Part shown: piece by piece, positions 52,294 to 61,818 of the stretch | Layout of the letters: every line of letters begins with the position of its first letter | How positions within the stretch are numbered: the stretch's first letter is position 1 | DNA from: Bacillus sp. UNC41MFS5 | GTDB lineage: Bacteria > Bacillota > Bacilli > Bacillales_B > DSM-18226 | NCBI RefSeq assembly: GCF_000686805.1 | Contig: NZ_JMLP01000020.1 | Span: forward strand, 1-64,000 | Direction: 5' to 3' | Length of the DNA: 64,000 nucleotides | Notes under the pieces: model-generated | The model's input: only the letters and a program-made list of their open reading frames with translations | Databases searched by the model: none | Told to the model about the DNA's origin: nothing | Made by a program: the position numbers and the translations under genes

Positions 52294-53262
52294 TCAGGCT
52301 GCCCTTGCAATCGATTGTTCCGCTTTTTTCTTTTTAGTCCTTTTAAATACATAGCTAACTATAATCGGACAGACTATTGCAGATATAACACAAGCAGCTG
52401 CAACTTGGGCAGTAGCTGAAGATGCTACTGCAGCTAAGGTTGGATCCGCTGCGGCCACAACAGCTGGTGTAGCTACCGCATTTCCTGCAGTTGACCCTGT
52501 TGCTAAACCAACGATAGGGTTTTCTTTAAATAACTTCAATAGGAAGTAAGCTCCAATTCCAGTGAAGGCAGCGATTAATCCTAGTAATATCCCAGGCCCC
52601 CCAGCTTTAACAATAGTTGAAAGATTCATGCCGGCACCTAATGGGAATGAGAAGAATGGGATTAATAATAATTTACTGCTTCCAAGGAACTTTCTCATAT
52701 CAGGATCAATATTTCCTAAAATCATTCCAATTACGATTGGAATTAATACTCCTAGAAGTGTTTGAAAAGGAATGGTGGCAAGGCCGGATGCACCTAATGC
52801 CACTAATGTGAAAAATGGACCATCTTTTAAAGAAAATAACGCATATGCACCTACATCTGTTTCGTCACCATACGATGAAGCAAGAGATGCATATAATCCG
52901 CCATTAGCATTTAACAACGCTGCAAGGATGGCTAATGGTGTTAATCCTAGTATTCCGGCAGGCCCAAAAATCGCTGCTACAGCTAAACCAATACCAGCAC
53001 CTACGATAAATTTTCCTGTTAATAAAATTGCACCTTTTTTTAATGCCTTTGGTGCTAATTTGAAATTAATTTGGGAACCAATTAAAAACATAAAACATGC
53101 CAAAATGGTTGATGATGCTTCTTTACTGAATAATGCTGTTGTAAAACTACCAATTTGTAATACCTGCGGAAAAAATGTATTCGTTAATACCCCTAAAAAA
53201 AGTGGAACAACCATCAGACCACCTGGAATTTTATCAAGCGTTTTCTTAATTGGAATTTGCAT
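52294..53262 (-). CDS. KdgT-family carboxylate transporter (2-keto-3-deoxygluconate permease-like)
   Basis: A 322-residue ten-helix permease of the KdgT family (IPIKKTLDKIPGGLMVVPLF at the start, ALLNANGGLYASLASSYGDETD, and FFSFPLGAGMNL). By family it would be named 2-keto-3-deoxygluconate permease. No pectin or gluconate catabolic genes are near; instead it lies between a CitA/DcuS-type two-component system and a malic enzyme, so C4-dicarboxylate (malate) or a similar organic acid is a more likely substrate. That is inference from context. Confidence 0.85.
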   Translation of the reverse strand: MQIPIKKTLDKIPGGLMVVPLFLGVLTNTFFPQVLQIGSFTTALFSKEASSTILACFMFLIGSQINFKLAPKALKKGAILLTGKFIVGAGIGLAVAAIFGPAGILGLTPLAILAALLNANGGLYASLASSYGDETDVGAYALFSLKDGPFFTLVALGASGLATIPFQTLLGVLIPIVIGMILGNIDPDMRKFLGSSKLLLIPFFSFPLGAGMNLSTIVKAGGPGILLGLIAAFTGIGAYFLLKLFKENPIVGLATGSTAGNAVATPAVVAAADPTLAAVASSATAQVAAACVISAIVCPIIVSYVFKRTKKKKAEQSIARAA

Positions 53263-53306
53263 TTTAAATCCTCCTTTGTCTTACTACATGTCTATCATAA
53301 TCCCGT

Positions 53307-53333
53307 ATAAACCGCTTTCATAGATTATGAAAG
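53307..53333 (-). promoter_or_regulatory. Overlapping cre-like site and palindrome before the KdgT gene
   Basis: The minus strand reads TGAAAGCGGTTTAT (53307-53320), matching the CcpA cre consensus at 12 of 14 positions. It overlaps a perfect inverted repeat CTTTCATA-GAT-TATGAAAG (53315-53333) that may be the response-regulator site. Both lie 45-70 bp before the start. Confidence 0.5.
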
Positions 53334-53354
53334 TTTAATTATTCTTTTTGTAAA

Positions 53355-53388
53355 TAAAAAAAGTAAGCAGTTTCAAAAACTGCTTACA
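53355..53388 (-). terminator. Terminator after the response regulator gene
   Basis: Minus strand: GTAAGCAGTTT / AAACTGCTTAC with TTG loop and TTTTTTT tail, overlapping the gene's stop codon. It separates the two-component genes from the transporter gene. Confidence 0.8.
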
Positions 53389-54091
53389 AAAAGTTTTTTA
53401 TTAAGTGCTCTTTAAATTTGTTATATTCATGCTGGTATACTGGCCTTCCGACCGTTCCGTAGATCACCTTGACTTCAAGGATTCCTAAGTCCTTTAGGAA
53501 ATTAAGATATTTTCTTGCCGAAACCCTTGATATTCCTACAACATTTGCTACTTCATCAGTAGAAAAAGGACCGTCCTTCAATCCATGAATCGCATCCCAT
53601 ACCTGCTTTAAAGTATCCTTCGTTAACCCCTTAGGCAGTTCTTCTGCTACTACAGCTTCTTCTCTGTGCAAAAGTAAGTGATCAAGCTCCTGCTGACTAA
53701 CGGAATCCTGTTTATCAATGAACCGAGTTTGCTCAAGGTAGGTAGCAAGTGCAGCGTTAAAGCGTTCAAACTCGAAAGGCTTAATTAAATAGTCGACAAC
53801 ACCATACCTTAATGCCTTCTTAATTCGTTCAAGATCTGAGGCCGCTGAAATGATGATGACATCAATTTCAAGGTCATTCTTCCGAAGGTATGCCAATAGC
53901 TCTAGTCCCTGCTTTCCCGGCATAAAAATATCCAGAAGAATGAGCTGAATATCATTCTTTCCTAAAAATCGGATGGCTTCAGCTACTGAATTGACTGTTG
54001 CGGCCAAACGGAACCCATCAATTTTAGCAAGATATTGTTTATTGATTTCTGCTACCATCGGGTCATCTTCGACGATCATTACACTAATCAT
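53384..54091 (-). CDS. Response regulator, CitB/DcuR/MalR family
   Basis: A 235-residue regulator. Receiver: MISVMIVEDDPM (acidic pocket), phosphoacceptor Asp54 in LLLDIFMPG, Thr/Ser and Lys in IIISAA and YLIKPFEF. The C-terminal HTH (FSTDEVANVVGISRVSARKYLNFL) is typical of CitB/DctR regulators. GAGG is 9 nt before ATG 54091; the gene overlaps the kinase stop by 8 bp. Likely activates the adjacent transporter gene and perhaps the malic enzymes. Confidence 0.92.
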   Translation of the reverse strand: MISVMIVEDDPMVAEINKQYLAKIDGFRLAATVNSVAEAIRFLGKNDIQLILLDIFMPGKQGLELLAYLRKNDLEIDVIIISAASDLERIKKALRYGVVDYLIKPFEFERFNAALATYLEQTRFIDKQDSVSQQELDHLLLHREEAVVAEELPKGLTKDTLKQVWDAIHGLKDGPFSTDEVANVVGISRVSARKYLNFLKDLGILEVKVIYGTVGRPVYQHEYNKFKEHLIKNFL

Positions 54092-55688
54092 TCGATTCAT
54101 CCTCTGCTTTATAAGGTATATACACGGCAAAATTTGTTCCCTTTCCAGGTTTGGAAGAAATAATCAGGTCCCCTTCCAGTCTTTCAATCGCCTGTGACAA
54201 AAGATATAACCCGAACCCGCGGTTTTCTCCTTTCGTAGAGAAACCTTTATCCAATATTTTGTTTTGGAGTGAATTCGTCATTCCCATCCCTGTGTCTTTA
54301 ACCTCGATTGTTAAAATATCTTCTGCATAATCAAGTTTAAGGTCCACTTTTTTGTTTGGACTGTCCGCAATGGCCTCCATTGCGTTATCGAAGAGATTTC
54401 CAATGATTGTGATCAGCTCATGTGTGATTTCCGAGTTTACAGGCTTGGGAAGTTTACTTATACAATCAAATGATAGAGAAGCACCTGATTCTCTGGCAAA
54501 GCTTAGTTTGCCAATTAAAAATCCAGCAAGAACAGGGTCTTGAATTTTCTTCGTTACAAAGCCCATTTCTGTTTTCCGGTGGTTAACCGTTTCACTCACA
54601 TAGGTAGCAAGTGTATCATATTGTTCAGTTCGGACCAGGCCAAGGATGACATGAAGTTTGTTCATGAATTCATGTGCCTGGGCACGGAGAGCATCCGCAT
54701 AATTACGCACACCTGTGAGCTGTTCGGCCAACAATTGGACCTCGGTTTTATCGCGGAATGTAGCAATTGCTCCCACCGGCTCATTTTCCACAATCACCGG
54801 AACCCTGTTTACTAAAATGGTCACCCCATTCAGGTTTTGTTCTTGGTCCAATTCGTTTTCACCCAATTTAATAATGTGATTTAAGCGAGTCTCTGGCAAA
54901 TAATCTTCAATGTTCTTTCCCATAGGGTTCTCTTCAAGCCCAGCTCTCTTAAAAAGCTTACTGGCTGCCCTGTTTACAAGTGTGATTTTTCCTTCTTGGT
55001 CGATGGCTATTATTCCCTCACGCACAGACTGGAGCATAGAACTACGTTCTTCAAGCAGCTTAGCAATAGCGAAGGGCTCGAGTCCTAAAAGGATTTTTTT
55101 GATGTATCTTGCCAGGACCACTGCACCGATTACACCTATTAGGATTCCGATTAACGTCCCAATAACGATCCCCATCCGTCCTTTATGTACCGCCTTTGTA
55201 ACGTTTTCTAAAGAAATTCCTACGGCAACTGCACCTATTTGTTTTCCATGTGAATTCTTTATGGGAGTAAATGCCCGCATGGATCGACCGAGAGTTCCCT
55301 TTGAAATGGAAACATACTCCTTACCTTTAAGAGCAGGCCCTTCATCTCCTCCCCTGAAGTGCTTCCCCACTTTATTGGGATCTGGGTGGGAAAGCCGAAT
55401 TCCTTTCATGTCCATAACGACAACGAAGTTAACATGGGTTTTTTCTCTTATTTGATTAGTTAAAATTTGTACTTCTTTCTTGTTAGCTTTCCCTTCAAAA
55501 GCTCCGATCACTTGCGGGCTAACGGCAATCATTTTTGCCACATTTAAGGCCTTTTCTTTCTGTGTCTCTTCTACACTGGAGGTAATTCTTTTACTTATGA
55601 TAAAATCAGTTATTCCAAGTGATAAAGCGACGACAATGCATACAAATATAATAATAATGGCTTGTAAACTCAGTTTGTCTTTCTTCAT
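54084..55688 (-). CDS. Sensor histidine kinase, CitA/DcuS/MalK family
   Basis: A 534-residue membrane kinase. Two transmembrane helices (about 10-30 and 168-192) flank an extracellular PAS-like (PDC) sensor that has VVMDMKGIRLSHPDPNKVGK and GRSMRAFTPIKN, the ligand-binding motifs of C4-dicarboxylate/citrate sensors. A cytoplasmic PAS (about 205-310) precedes HEFMNKLHVILGL (phosphorylated His), GNLFDNAMEA (N box) and GFGLYLLSQAI (G box). GGAGGAG immediately precedes ATG 55688; the earlier TTG lacks such a site. Confidence 0.93.
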   Translation of the reverse strand: MKKDKLSLQAIIIIFVCIVVALSLGITDFIISKRITSSVEETQKEKALNVAKMIAVSPQVIGAFEGKANKKEVQILTNQIREKTHVNFVVVMDMKGIRLSHPDPNKVGKHFRGGDEGPALKGKEYVSISKGTLGRSMRAFTPIKNSHGKQIGAVAVGISLENVTKAVHKGRMGIVIGTLIGILIGVIGAVVLARYIKKILLGLEPFAIAKLLEERSSMLQSVREGIIAIDQEGKITLVNRAASKLFKRAGLEENPMGKNIEDYLPETRLNHIIKLGENELDQEQNLNGVTILVNRVPVIVENEPVGAIATFRDKTEVQLLAEQLTGVRNYADALRAQAHEFMNKLHVILGLVRTEQYDTLATYVSETVNHRKTEMGFVTKKIQDPVLAGFLIGKLSFARESGASLSFDCISKLPKPVNSEITHELITIIGNLFDNAMEAIADSPNKKVDLKLDYAEDILTIEVKDTGMGMTNSLQNKILDKGFSTKGENRGFGLYLLSQAIERLEGDLIISSKPGKGTNFAVYIPYKAEDESND

Positions 55689-55830
55689 AATCTCCTCCAA
55701 GTAATATCATAATAATAGTATGTATAAGACTTATGCATAAAATGACAAAAGACCGCAAAGCTCATGAAAGAGCTTAAGCAGCCTTTAACATAAATCATCG
55801 AATTAGCAAAATGGCACCCATTCACTTTTG

Positions 55831-57024
55831 TTACACGGTTACAAAGGATTTCCTCGCTACACCTGTTTCTACAGCCGCAGTTGCAACAGCTTTTGCTACC
55901 GCAGATGCTACTCGGTCATCAAAAGGGTTCGGTATCACATAGTCTTCTGATAGTTGTTCTTCTGTGATGAGCGAAGAAATGGCGTATACTGCAGCCTTTT
56001 TCATTTCTTCATTTATGTCCGTTGCTTGAACATCTAGAGCCCCCCGAAAAATCCCTGGAAAAGCAAGCACATTGTTGACCTGGTTTGGAAAATCAGAACG
56101 TCCTGTTCCGATTACTTTTGCTCCTGCAGCTTTTGCCTCATCTGGCATAATTTCTGGAACAGGGTTTGCCATTGCAAAAATAATCGCATCCCGCCCCATT
56201 GTTAAAATCATTTCCTTTGTTACTGCACCTGCAACAGATACACCAACAAAAACATCTGCACCGACAATGACTTCCTCTAAGCTCCCCTCTGCATTGTTAC
56301 GGTTCGTCTGTCTAGCAATCTTTTCTTTAATTGGATTCATTCCATATTCACGATTCTTATAAATTGCACCTTTTGTATCACAGAGAATGACATCATATAC
56401 ACCAAAGCGATTTAGCAACTGAGCAATTGCTACACCCGCAGCACCCGAACCATTTATTACCACTTTAATTTCTTCCATTTTCTTATCGACTAGTTTAAGG
56501 GCATTTACTAATCCGGCAACCGTTACAATGGCTGTACCATGTTGGTCATCATGAAAAATAGGGATATTTGTCTCCTTTTTCAGGCGTTCTTCAATTTCAA
56601 AGCATCTTGGTGCTGAAATATCCTCTAAATTCACCCCACCAAATGTTGGTTCAAGACGCTTTACTGTTTCGATTATTTCTTCAACATCCTGTGTATTTAA
56701 ACAGATAGGGAATGCATCTACGTTAGCAAAACTCTTAAATAAAGCTGCTTTGCCTTCCATGACTGGCATCGCTGCTTCCGGCCCAATATTCCCAAGCCCT
56801 AATACCGCTGAGCCATCTGAAACGACGGCAATGGTGTTGCCTTTCATCGTGTATTCATATACTCTATTTGGATCTTCATAGATTTCCATACAAGGCTCTG
56901 CGACACCAGGTGAATATGCTAAGCTCAAATCATTTGCATTATTAATCTCTACCTTTGCTCTCACTTCTAATTTCCCTTGTTTATCCCGGTGCATCTGTAA
57001 CGCTCTGTCACGCAATGTTTCCAT
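55831..57024 (-). CDS. ytsJ: NAD(P)-dependent malic enzyme (short form, YtsJ-like)
   Basis: A 397-residue short-form malic enzyme: DLSLAYSPGVAEPC, GNTIAVVSDGSAVLGLGNIG, FHDDQHGTAIVTVAG and the Rossmann VVINGSGAAGVAIAQLL. The order and sequence closely recall B. subtilis YtsJ, but that enzyme is about 410 residues and this has a different C-terminus (ETGVARKSFVTV). The frame opens at 57138; GAGAGG lies 6 nt before ATG 57024. It lies upstream of the kinase gene on the same strand. It is a second, unrelated-length malic enzyme in the same 7-kb region. Confidence 0.92.
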   Translation of the reverse strand: METLRDRALQMHRDKQGKLEVRAKVEINNANDLSLAYSPGVAEPCMEIYEDPNRVYEYTMKGNTIAVVSDGSAVLGLGNIGPEAAMPVMEGKAALFKSFANVDAFPICLNTQDVEEIIETVKRLEPTFGGVNLEDISAPRCFEIEERLKKETNIPIFHDDQHGTAIVTVAGLVNALKLVDKKMEEIKVVINGSGAAGVAIAQLLNRFGVYDVILCDTKGAIYKNREYGMNPIKEKIARQTNRNNAEGSLEEVIVGADVFVGVSVAGAVTKEMILTMGRDAIIFAMANPVPEIMPDEAKAAGAKVIGTGRSDFPNQVNNVLAFPGIFRGALDVQATDINEEMKKAAVYAISSLITEEQLSEDYVIPNPFDDRVASAVAKAVATAAVETGVARKSFVTV

Positions 57025-57149
57025 GATTACCTCTCCCTTTTCAAGAAATATTACTTCGACCCAAAAATTGTTCCAAAGCTTATTTAAGCCTTCCATGCTT
57101 CTGTGCTCAATTTCACAATCATCCTTAGAAGAAAACAACTTAACTATTT

Positions 57150-57163
57150 TGAAAACGCTTTAC
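57150..57163. promoter_or_regulatory. Weak cre-like site upstream of the short malic enzyme
   Basis: TGAAAACGCTTTAC matches the CcpA cre consensus at 12 of 14 positions, with the central CG intact. It lies about 130 bp before the gene start, so its role is uncertain. Confidence 0.3.
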
Positions 57164-57302
57164 CTTGAAAACAAATTAATATAACCCAATCTTATATATT
57201 TACAGACTGCTTTAATAGAATTATTAATTAATTAAAGCTTTTTTGTAATTAAAAAAACCATATGTTTTTTCATCAAACATACTGATGTTCCTTCTTAGGA
57301 AA

Positions 57303-57340
57303 CAAAAATAGACCAATCACCTGTTATGATGACTGGTCTT
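57303..57340 (-). terminator. Terminator downstream of the hxlB remnant
   Basis: Minus strand: GACCAGTCATCA / TGATTGGTC-type stem with TATTTTTG tail. Confidence 0.65.
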
Positions 57341-57373
57341 CGTAGTTATAATATATTCAATTTTTATTAGATT

Positions 57374-57705
57374 CTATTCAAAATCTGCATGCCGTTGAAA
57401 CATTGATTCTGATGTTTCACCTATTTCATCCATTAGATTCATTATCATTCCATCAAAAGTTAAGAAAGCTAATTGTTCGAACGCTGATCCCATTGGCTGA
57501 GCAAAGATTAAATCTTCGCGATTATTATCAGTTTTGGTCGTTCCTGGAAGTGCTACGACAGCGTCAGCTAATTTTCCAATGGATGAATCTGGTTTCATTG
57601 TTACTAGCGCAATACGAACACTGCTTTGCTTTGTTCAATGAATCTTGGAAGATCCTCTGGATTAACTTTTTCTGCATTATTTGTTAATTCATTTAAAATT
57701 TCCAA
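57374..57705 (-). pseudogene. hxlB: 6-phospho-3-hexuloisomerase (hxlB), internally deleted
   Basis: Two parts of HxlB (an SIS-domain isomerase of the ribulose monophosphate pathway) survive. The N-terminal part reads LEILNELTNNAEKVNPEDLP then RFIEQSKAVF in one frame, followed by a stop. The C-terminal part reads IALVTMKPDSSIGKLAD, then QPMGSAFEQLAFLTFDGMI and SMFQRHADFE, in another frame. About 60 residues with the GAGRSG sugar-phosphate core are missing at the junction near 57605-57620, and the first ~9 residues are also absent. The 74-residue open frame at the 3' end is therefore not a real gene. Confidence 0.8.
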
Positions 57706-57714
57706 CGTTTATTA

Positions 57715-57745
57715 AAAGTAAAAACAGGTGCTAAGCACCTGTTTT
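57715..57745 (-). terminator. Terminator after the phospho-beta-glucosidase gene
   Basis: Minus strand: ACAGGTGC / GCACCTGT stem with a minimal loop and TTTTTACTTTT tail, 30 bp past the stop codon. Confidence 0.8.
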
Positions 57746-57775
57746 ATGTTTTGTTAATCTTGATATTTATTTAAT

Positions 57776-59269
<1,494 letters not shown>

Positions 59270-59315
59270 TTAATTTCATTTCCTTTCTAAGAATGAGTAT
59301 GCGAAATAATCTTGA

Positions 59316-59340
59316 ATAAAAAAAGCCCAGTATTGGGCAA
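59316..59340 (-). terminator. Terminator between licA and the GH1 gene
   Basis: Minus strand: GCCCA-ATAC-TGGGC short stem with TTTTTTTATTC tail. It lies in the 208-bp gap, so the GH1 gene may be read through partially or from its own promoter. I see no antiterminator sequence. Confidence 0.65.
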
Positions 59341-59477
59341 TTAAAAAATGACAGACATTTTTTCAGTTTGTAATGACTTTCTGACAAACCGATTGAATTT
59401 ACTCTTTCAACCATGCATTTTGCAAAGTTGCCAACACTGTTTAACTTTTGTATGTCTTGCTGAAAGATGATCTTGGT

Positions 59478-59798
59478 TTAAGCCTTTTTGATAAGTTTAT
59501 GCAATTCAATGATTTCTCTCGCTAAATCTTTTAGGGTCAATGAGTTCATCAAATGATCTTGTGCATGAATCATAATAAGAGGAAGATTGAATTCATCTCC
59601 GCCTGCTTCCTTTTGGATTAAATCAGTTTGAACATGATGTGCTTCATTGAATGCAGAATCTGCTTCGGTTAGTTTTGCTTCCGCTTCATCGAAATTGCCT
59701 TCTTTAGCTGCATACATCGCTTCCATTGCTAAGCTTTTTGCATTTCCTGAATGAAGGATTAATTGAAATGCATGATTGTAAAGTTCCTCTTTATTCAT
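59478..59798 (-). CDS. licA: PTS oligo-beta-glucoside EIIA (lactose/cellobiose family)
   Basis: A 106-residue helical EIIA with active His78 in LIMIHAQDHLMNS. The start is ATG 59798 with AAAGGTG 6 nt upstream; the frame opens three codons earlier. Third gene of licB-licC-licA; receives phosphate from HPr and passes it to LicB. Confidence 0.92.
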   Translation of the reverse strand: MNKEELYNHAFQLILHSGNAKSLAMEAMYAAKEGNFDEAEAKLTEADSAFNEAHHVQTDLIQKEAGGDEFNLPLIMIHAQDHLMNSLTLKDLAREIIELHKLIKKA

Positions 59799-59888
59799 GA
59801 TTAACACCTTTCATATGATTTACTAGGAGAGGAACAATATCCTCTCCTGTCAATTTTGGGTCCCCAAACAAATACCCAGTCTTTTTTC

Positions 59889-61229
59889 TTAGGCGATAAT
59901 TTCCTTTTTTTCACCTATGTTCATTGCATCTTCTTCTCTCTTCTTCGCTTTATCATATATTCTGAAGAAAGGAAGATAAATTATAAATGAAATAACAATG
60001 TTAACTACATTCATGATGGCACCTGAAATATGTCCGCCAGAAGCAAGATATCCTGAGATAATTGGCGGCATGGTCCAAGGCACTGCAATACCGGATGGCT
60101 TTGCGACCAATCCCATATCCATTCCTAGGAATGTTACAATAACGGTAACGATTGAAGTAAGAACGAATGGAATGATCATGATTGGGTTTAACACGATTGG
60201 CATACCAAAGATTAATGGCTCGTTAATGTTAAAGATGCTTGGAGCAAGCGCCAAACGACCAAGACTTTTCATTTGTTGGGATTTAGCAAACATAACCATT
60301 GATAGAACCAAACCAAATGTTACACCTGTTCCACCTATGTGGACGAAGTTATCCCAGAATTGTTGTGTAACAATATGCGGTAGAGGTTGGCCAGCTTGAT
60401 AGGCCGTCATATTGTCACCCATCGCACCAAACCAAATTGGTTCCATTACACTTTTAACAATGTTTGTACCGTGTAATCCAGTAGCCCATAATAAAGTTAC
60501 GAATAATTCAGCAACAATGGTTCCACCTAGAGTAAGCCCTACCAATTTTAGCGGATCACCTAAAAGGGTCGTAACTAATCCGTTGATACTCTGATAAGGA
60601 GTCATTTCAACAAGTAAACGGATTACCCAAACCACAAGAAGAACAAAAAATCCTGGAATTAATGCTGCAAATGATTTACCAACACTAGGCGGTACACCCT
60701 CTGGCATTTTAATAACAATATCTTTTTTGACGACCCAACGATAAATTTCTGTTGATATAATTGCAAAAAGTAACGCAACAAACAAACCTTTACTGCTCAA
60801 GAAAGCTTTTGAAATTGCACCAGTTACCAAAACTCCTTCTTCAGCTCCAACTGGAGTAAATAAGAAACTAAATGGTGTTGTCAACATGAAAGCAGCAACT
60901 GAAATTGCACCCGCACTCATCGCGTCAAGCTTATAGCTTTCTGCTAGTCGGTAAGCCACAGCGAACGCTGCAATAAGTGACATGATATTGAAAGTTGCAT
61001 CTACTGGATAACTTAATTTAGCAGCCCATGTTGGGCCAAAAATAGAAGTCATCCAATCAGCATAACCTGGAATCGGCAAATTAGCCACGATCAAGAAAAA
61101 TGAACCAATGACAATGAATGGCATGGTCGCAATAAGACCATCACGAAGAGCCAATAAGTGTCTTTGCGCACCAATTTTCCCTGCAACGGGCATGACTTTC
61201 TCTTCTAGAAAGCTGTTGAATTTACTCAT
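59889..61229 (-). CDS. licC: PTS oligo-beta-glucoside EIIC (lactose/cellobiose family)
   Basis: A 446-residue ten-helix permease (GNHLLALRDG-like opening AQRHLLALRDGLIATMPFIV, ATGLHGTNIV, FNINEPLIFGMPIVLNP). The NEPxxFG motif is the substrate-site signature of this family. It is flanked by the EIIB and EIIA genes. Imports cellobiose/lichenan oligomers by family. Confidence 0.94.
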   Translation of the reverse strand: MSKFNSFLEEKVMPVAGKIGAQRHLLALRDGLIATMPFIVIGSFFLIVANLPIPGYADWMTSIFGPTWAAKLSYPVDATFNIMSLIAAFAVAYRLAESYKLDAMSAGAISVAAFMLTTPFSFLFTPVGAEEGVLVTGAISKAFLSSKGLFVALLFAIISTEIYRWVVKKDIVIKMPEGVPPSVGKSFAALIPGFFVLLVVWVIRLLVEMTPYQSINGLVTTLLGDPLKLVGLTLGGTIVAELFVTLLWATGLHGTNIVKSVMEPIWFGAMGDNMTAYQAGQPLPHIVTQQFWDNFVHIGGTGVTFGLVLSMVMFAKSQQMKSLGRLALAPSIFNINEPLIFGMPIVLNPIMIIPFVLTSIVTVIVTFLGMDMGLVAKPSGIAVPWTMPPIISGYLASGGHISGAIMNVVNIVISFIIYLPFFRIYDKAKKREEDAMNIGEKKEIIA

Positions 61230-61246
61230 TTTCTTTTCTCCTTTTA

Positions 61247-61555
61247 TTATTTATTATTAGCTAGATTTATAGCTGTTTTTAAAACTTCTGCTCCATTACA
61301 CGTACCATAGTGGATTGGATTGATGGCATCCACTGGAATGCCCTTTTCTTCACCTAACTTTTTCATATTTGAAAGAAGGTATCTAACTTGAGGTCCTAAA
61401 AGAAGGACATCCGCATTGTCAATATGTTGATTGACTGAGTTAGCTGCAACTGCCCAGATTTTCCCTTCCAAACCTTGTTCTTGGGCCGCTTTTTCCATCT
61501 TAGTTACCAGCAAACTTGTACTCATTCCGGCTGCACAACATAATAAAATATTCAT
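61247..61555 (-). CDS. licB: PTS oligo-beta-glucoside EIIB (lactose/cellobiose family)
   Basis: A 102-residue EIIB, phosphorylated on Cys6 or Cys7 of [17 protein letters not shown] (the canonical residue is the one followed by AxGMST). First gene of the operon, 17 bp before licC. The region upstream carries a 20-bp palindrome and a cre-like site. Confidence 0.94.
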   Translation of the reverse strand: MNILLCCAAGMSTSLLVTKMEKAAQEQGLEGKIWAVAANSVNQHIDNADVLLLGPQVRYLLSNMKKLGEEKGIPVDAINPIHYGTCNGAEVLKTAINLANNK

Positions 61556-61664
61556 CGATTTTTTCCTCCATAAAAGTTATTTAAAAAAACCATTAATTAA
61601 TCTAAACAGCTAATTAGCCATTGTTTTAAGAGTGCTTTAACCTCTTTATGTTTTATAGTTTACG

Positions 61665-61678
61665 TTGAAAGCGTTTGA
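61665..61678. promoter_or_regulatory. cre-like site before licB
   Basis: TTGAAAGCGTTTGA, with the central AAAGCGTTT of cre sites but a poor 3' half. About 110 bp before licB, next to the regulator palindrome. CcpA control of lic genes is known in B. subtilis. Confidence 0.4.
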
Positions 61679-61694
61679 TTTTACAGAAAGGATT

Positions 61695-61714
61695 TTTCCG
61701 TTACGTAACGGAAA
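61695..61714. promoter_or_regulatory. Perfect 20-bp palindrome, probable LicR operator
   Basis: TTTCCGTTACGTAACGGAAA, about 140 bp upstream of licB and downstream of the licR stop. PRD-containing activators of the LicR/MtlR/ManR group bind such sites upstream of weak promoters. No good -35 is visible near licB, as expected of an activator-dependent promoter. Confidence 0.65.
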
Positions 61715-61766
61715 TAGAATGAAAAATTAAAATGAAGTTACTATCACGTAAATTTTAGCCCGAAAT

Positions 61767-61797
61767 TAAAAAAGGGAATTCCTTTTGGAATACCCTC
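61767..61797 (-). terminator. Terminator after licR
   Basis: Minus strand: GGGTATTCC / GGAATTCCC (one mismatch) with AAAA loop and TTTTTT tail, 23 bp past the stop. Confidence 0.7.
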
Positions 61798-61818
61798 GTT
61801 CTTTTCATTTGGCATAAG

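Noticed and set aside
55700..55830. Terminator between the short malic enzyme and the kinase gene
   Set aside because: AAGCTC/GAGCTT is a short stem, and its tail TTGCGGTC is not U-rich, so not called.
57374..57598. 74-residue stand-alone gene
   Set aside because: It is only the C-terminal part of a deleted hxlB; the N-terminal part lies upstream in another frame.
59341..59477. LicT-type antiterminator (RAT) upstream of the GH1 gene
   Set aside because: No GGATTGTTAC-like consensus and no alternative pairing with the terminator arm was found.
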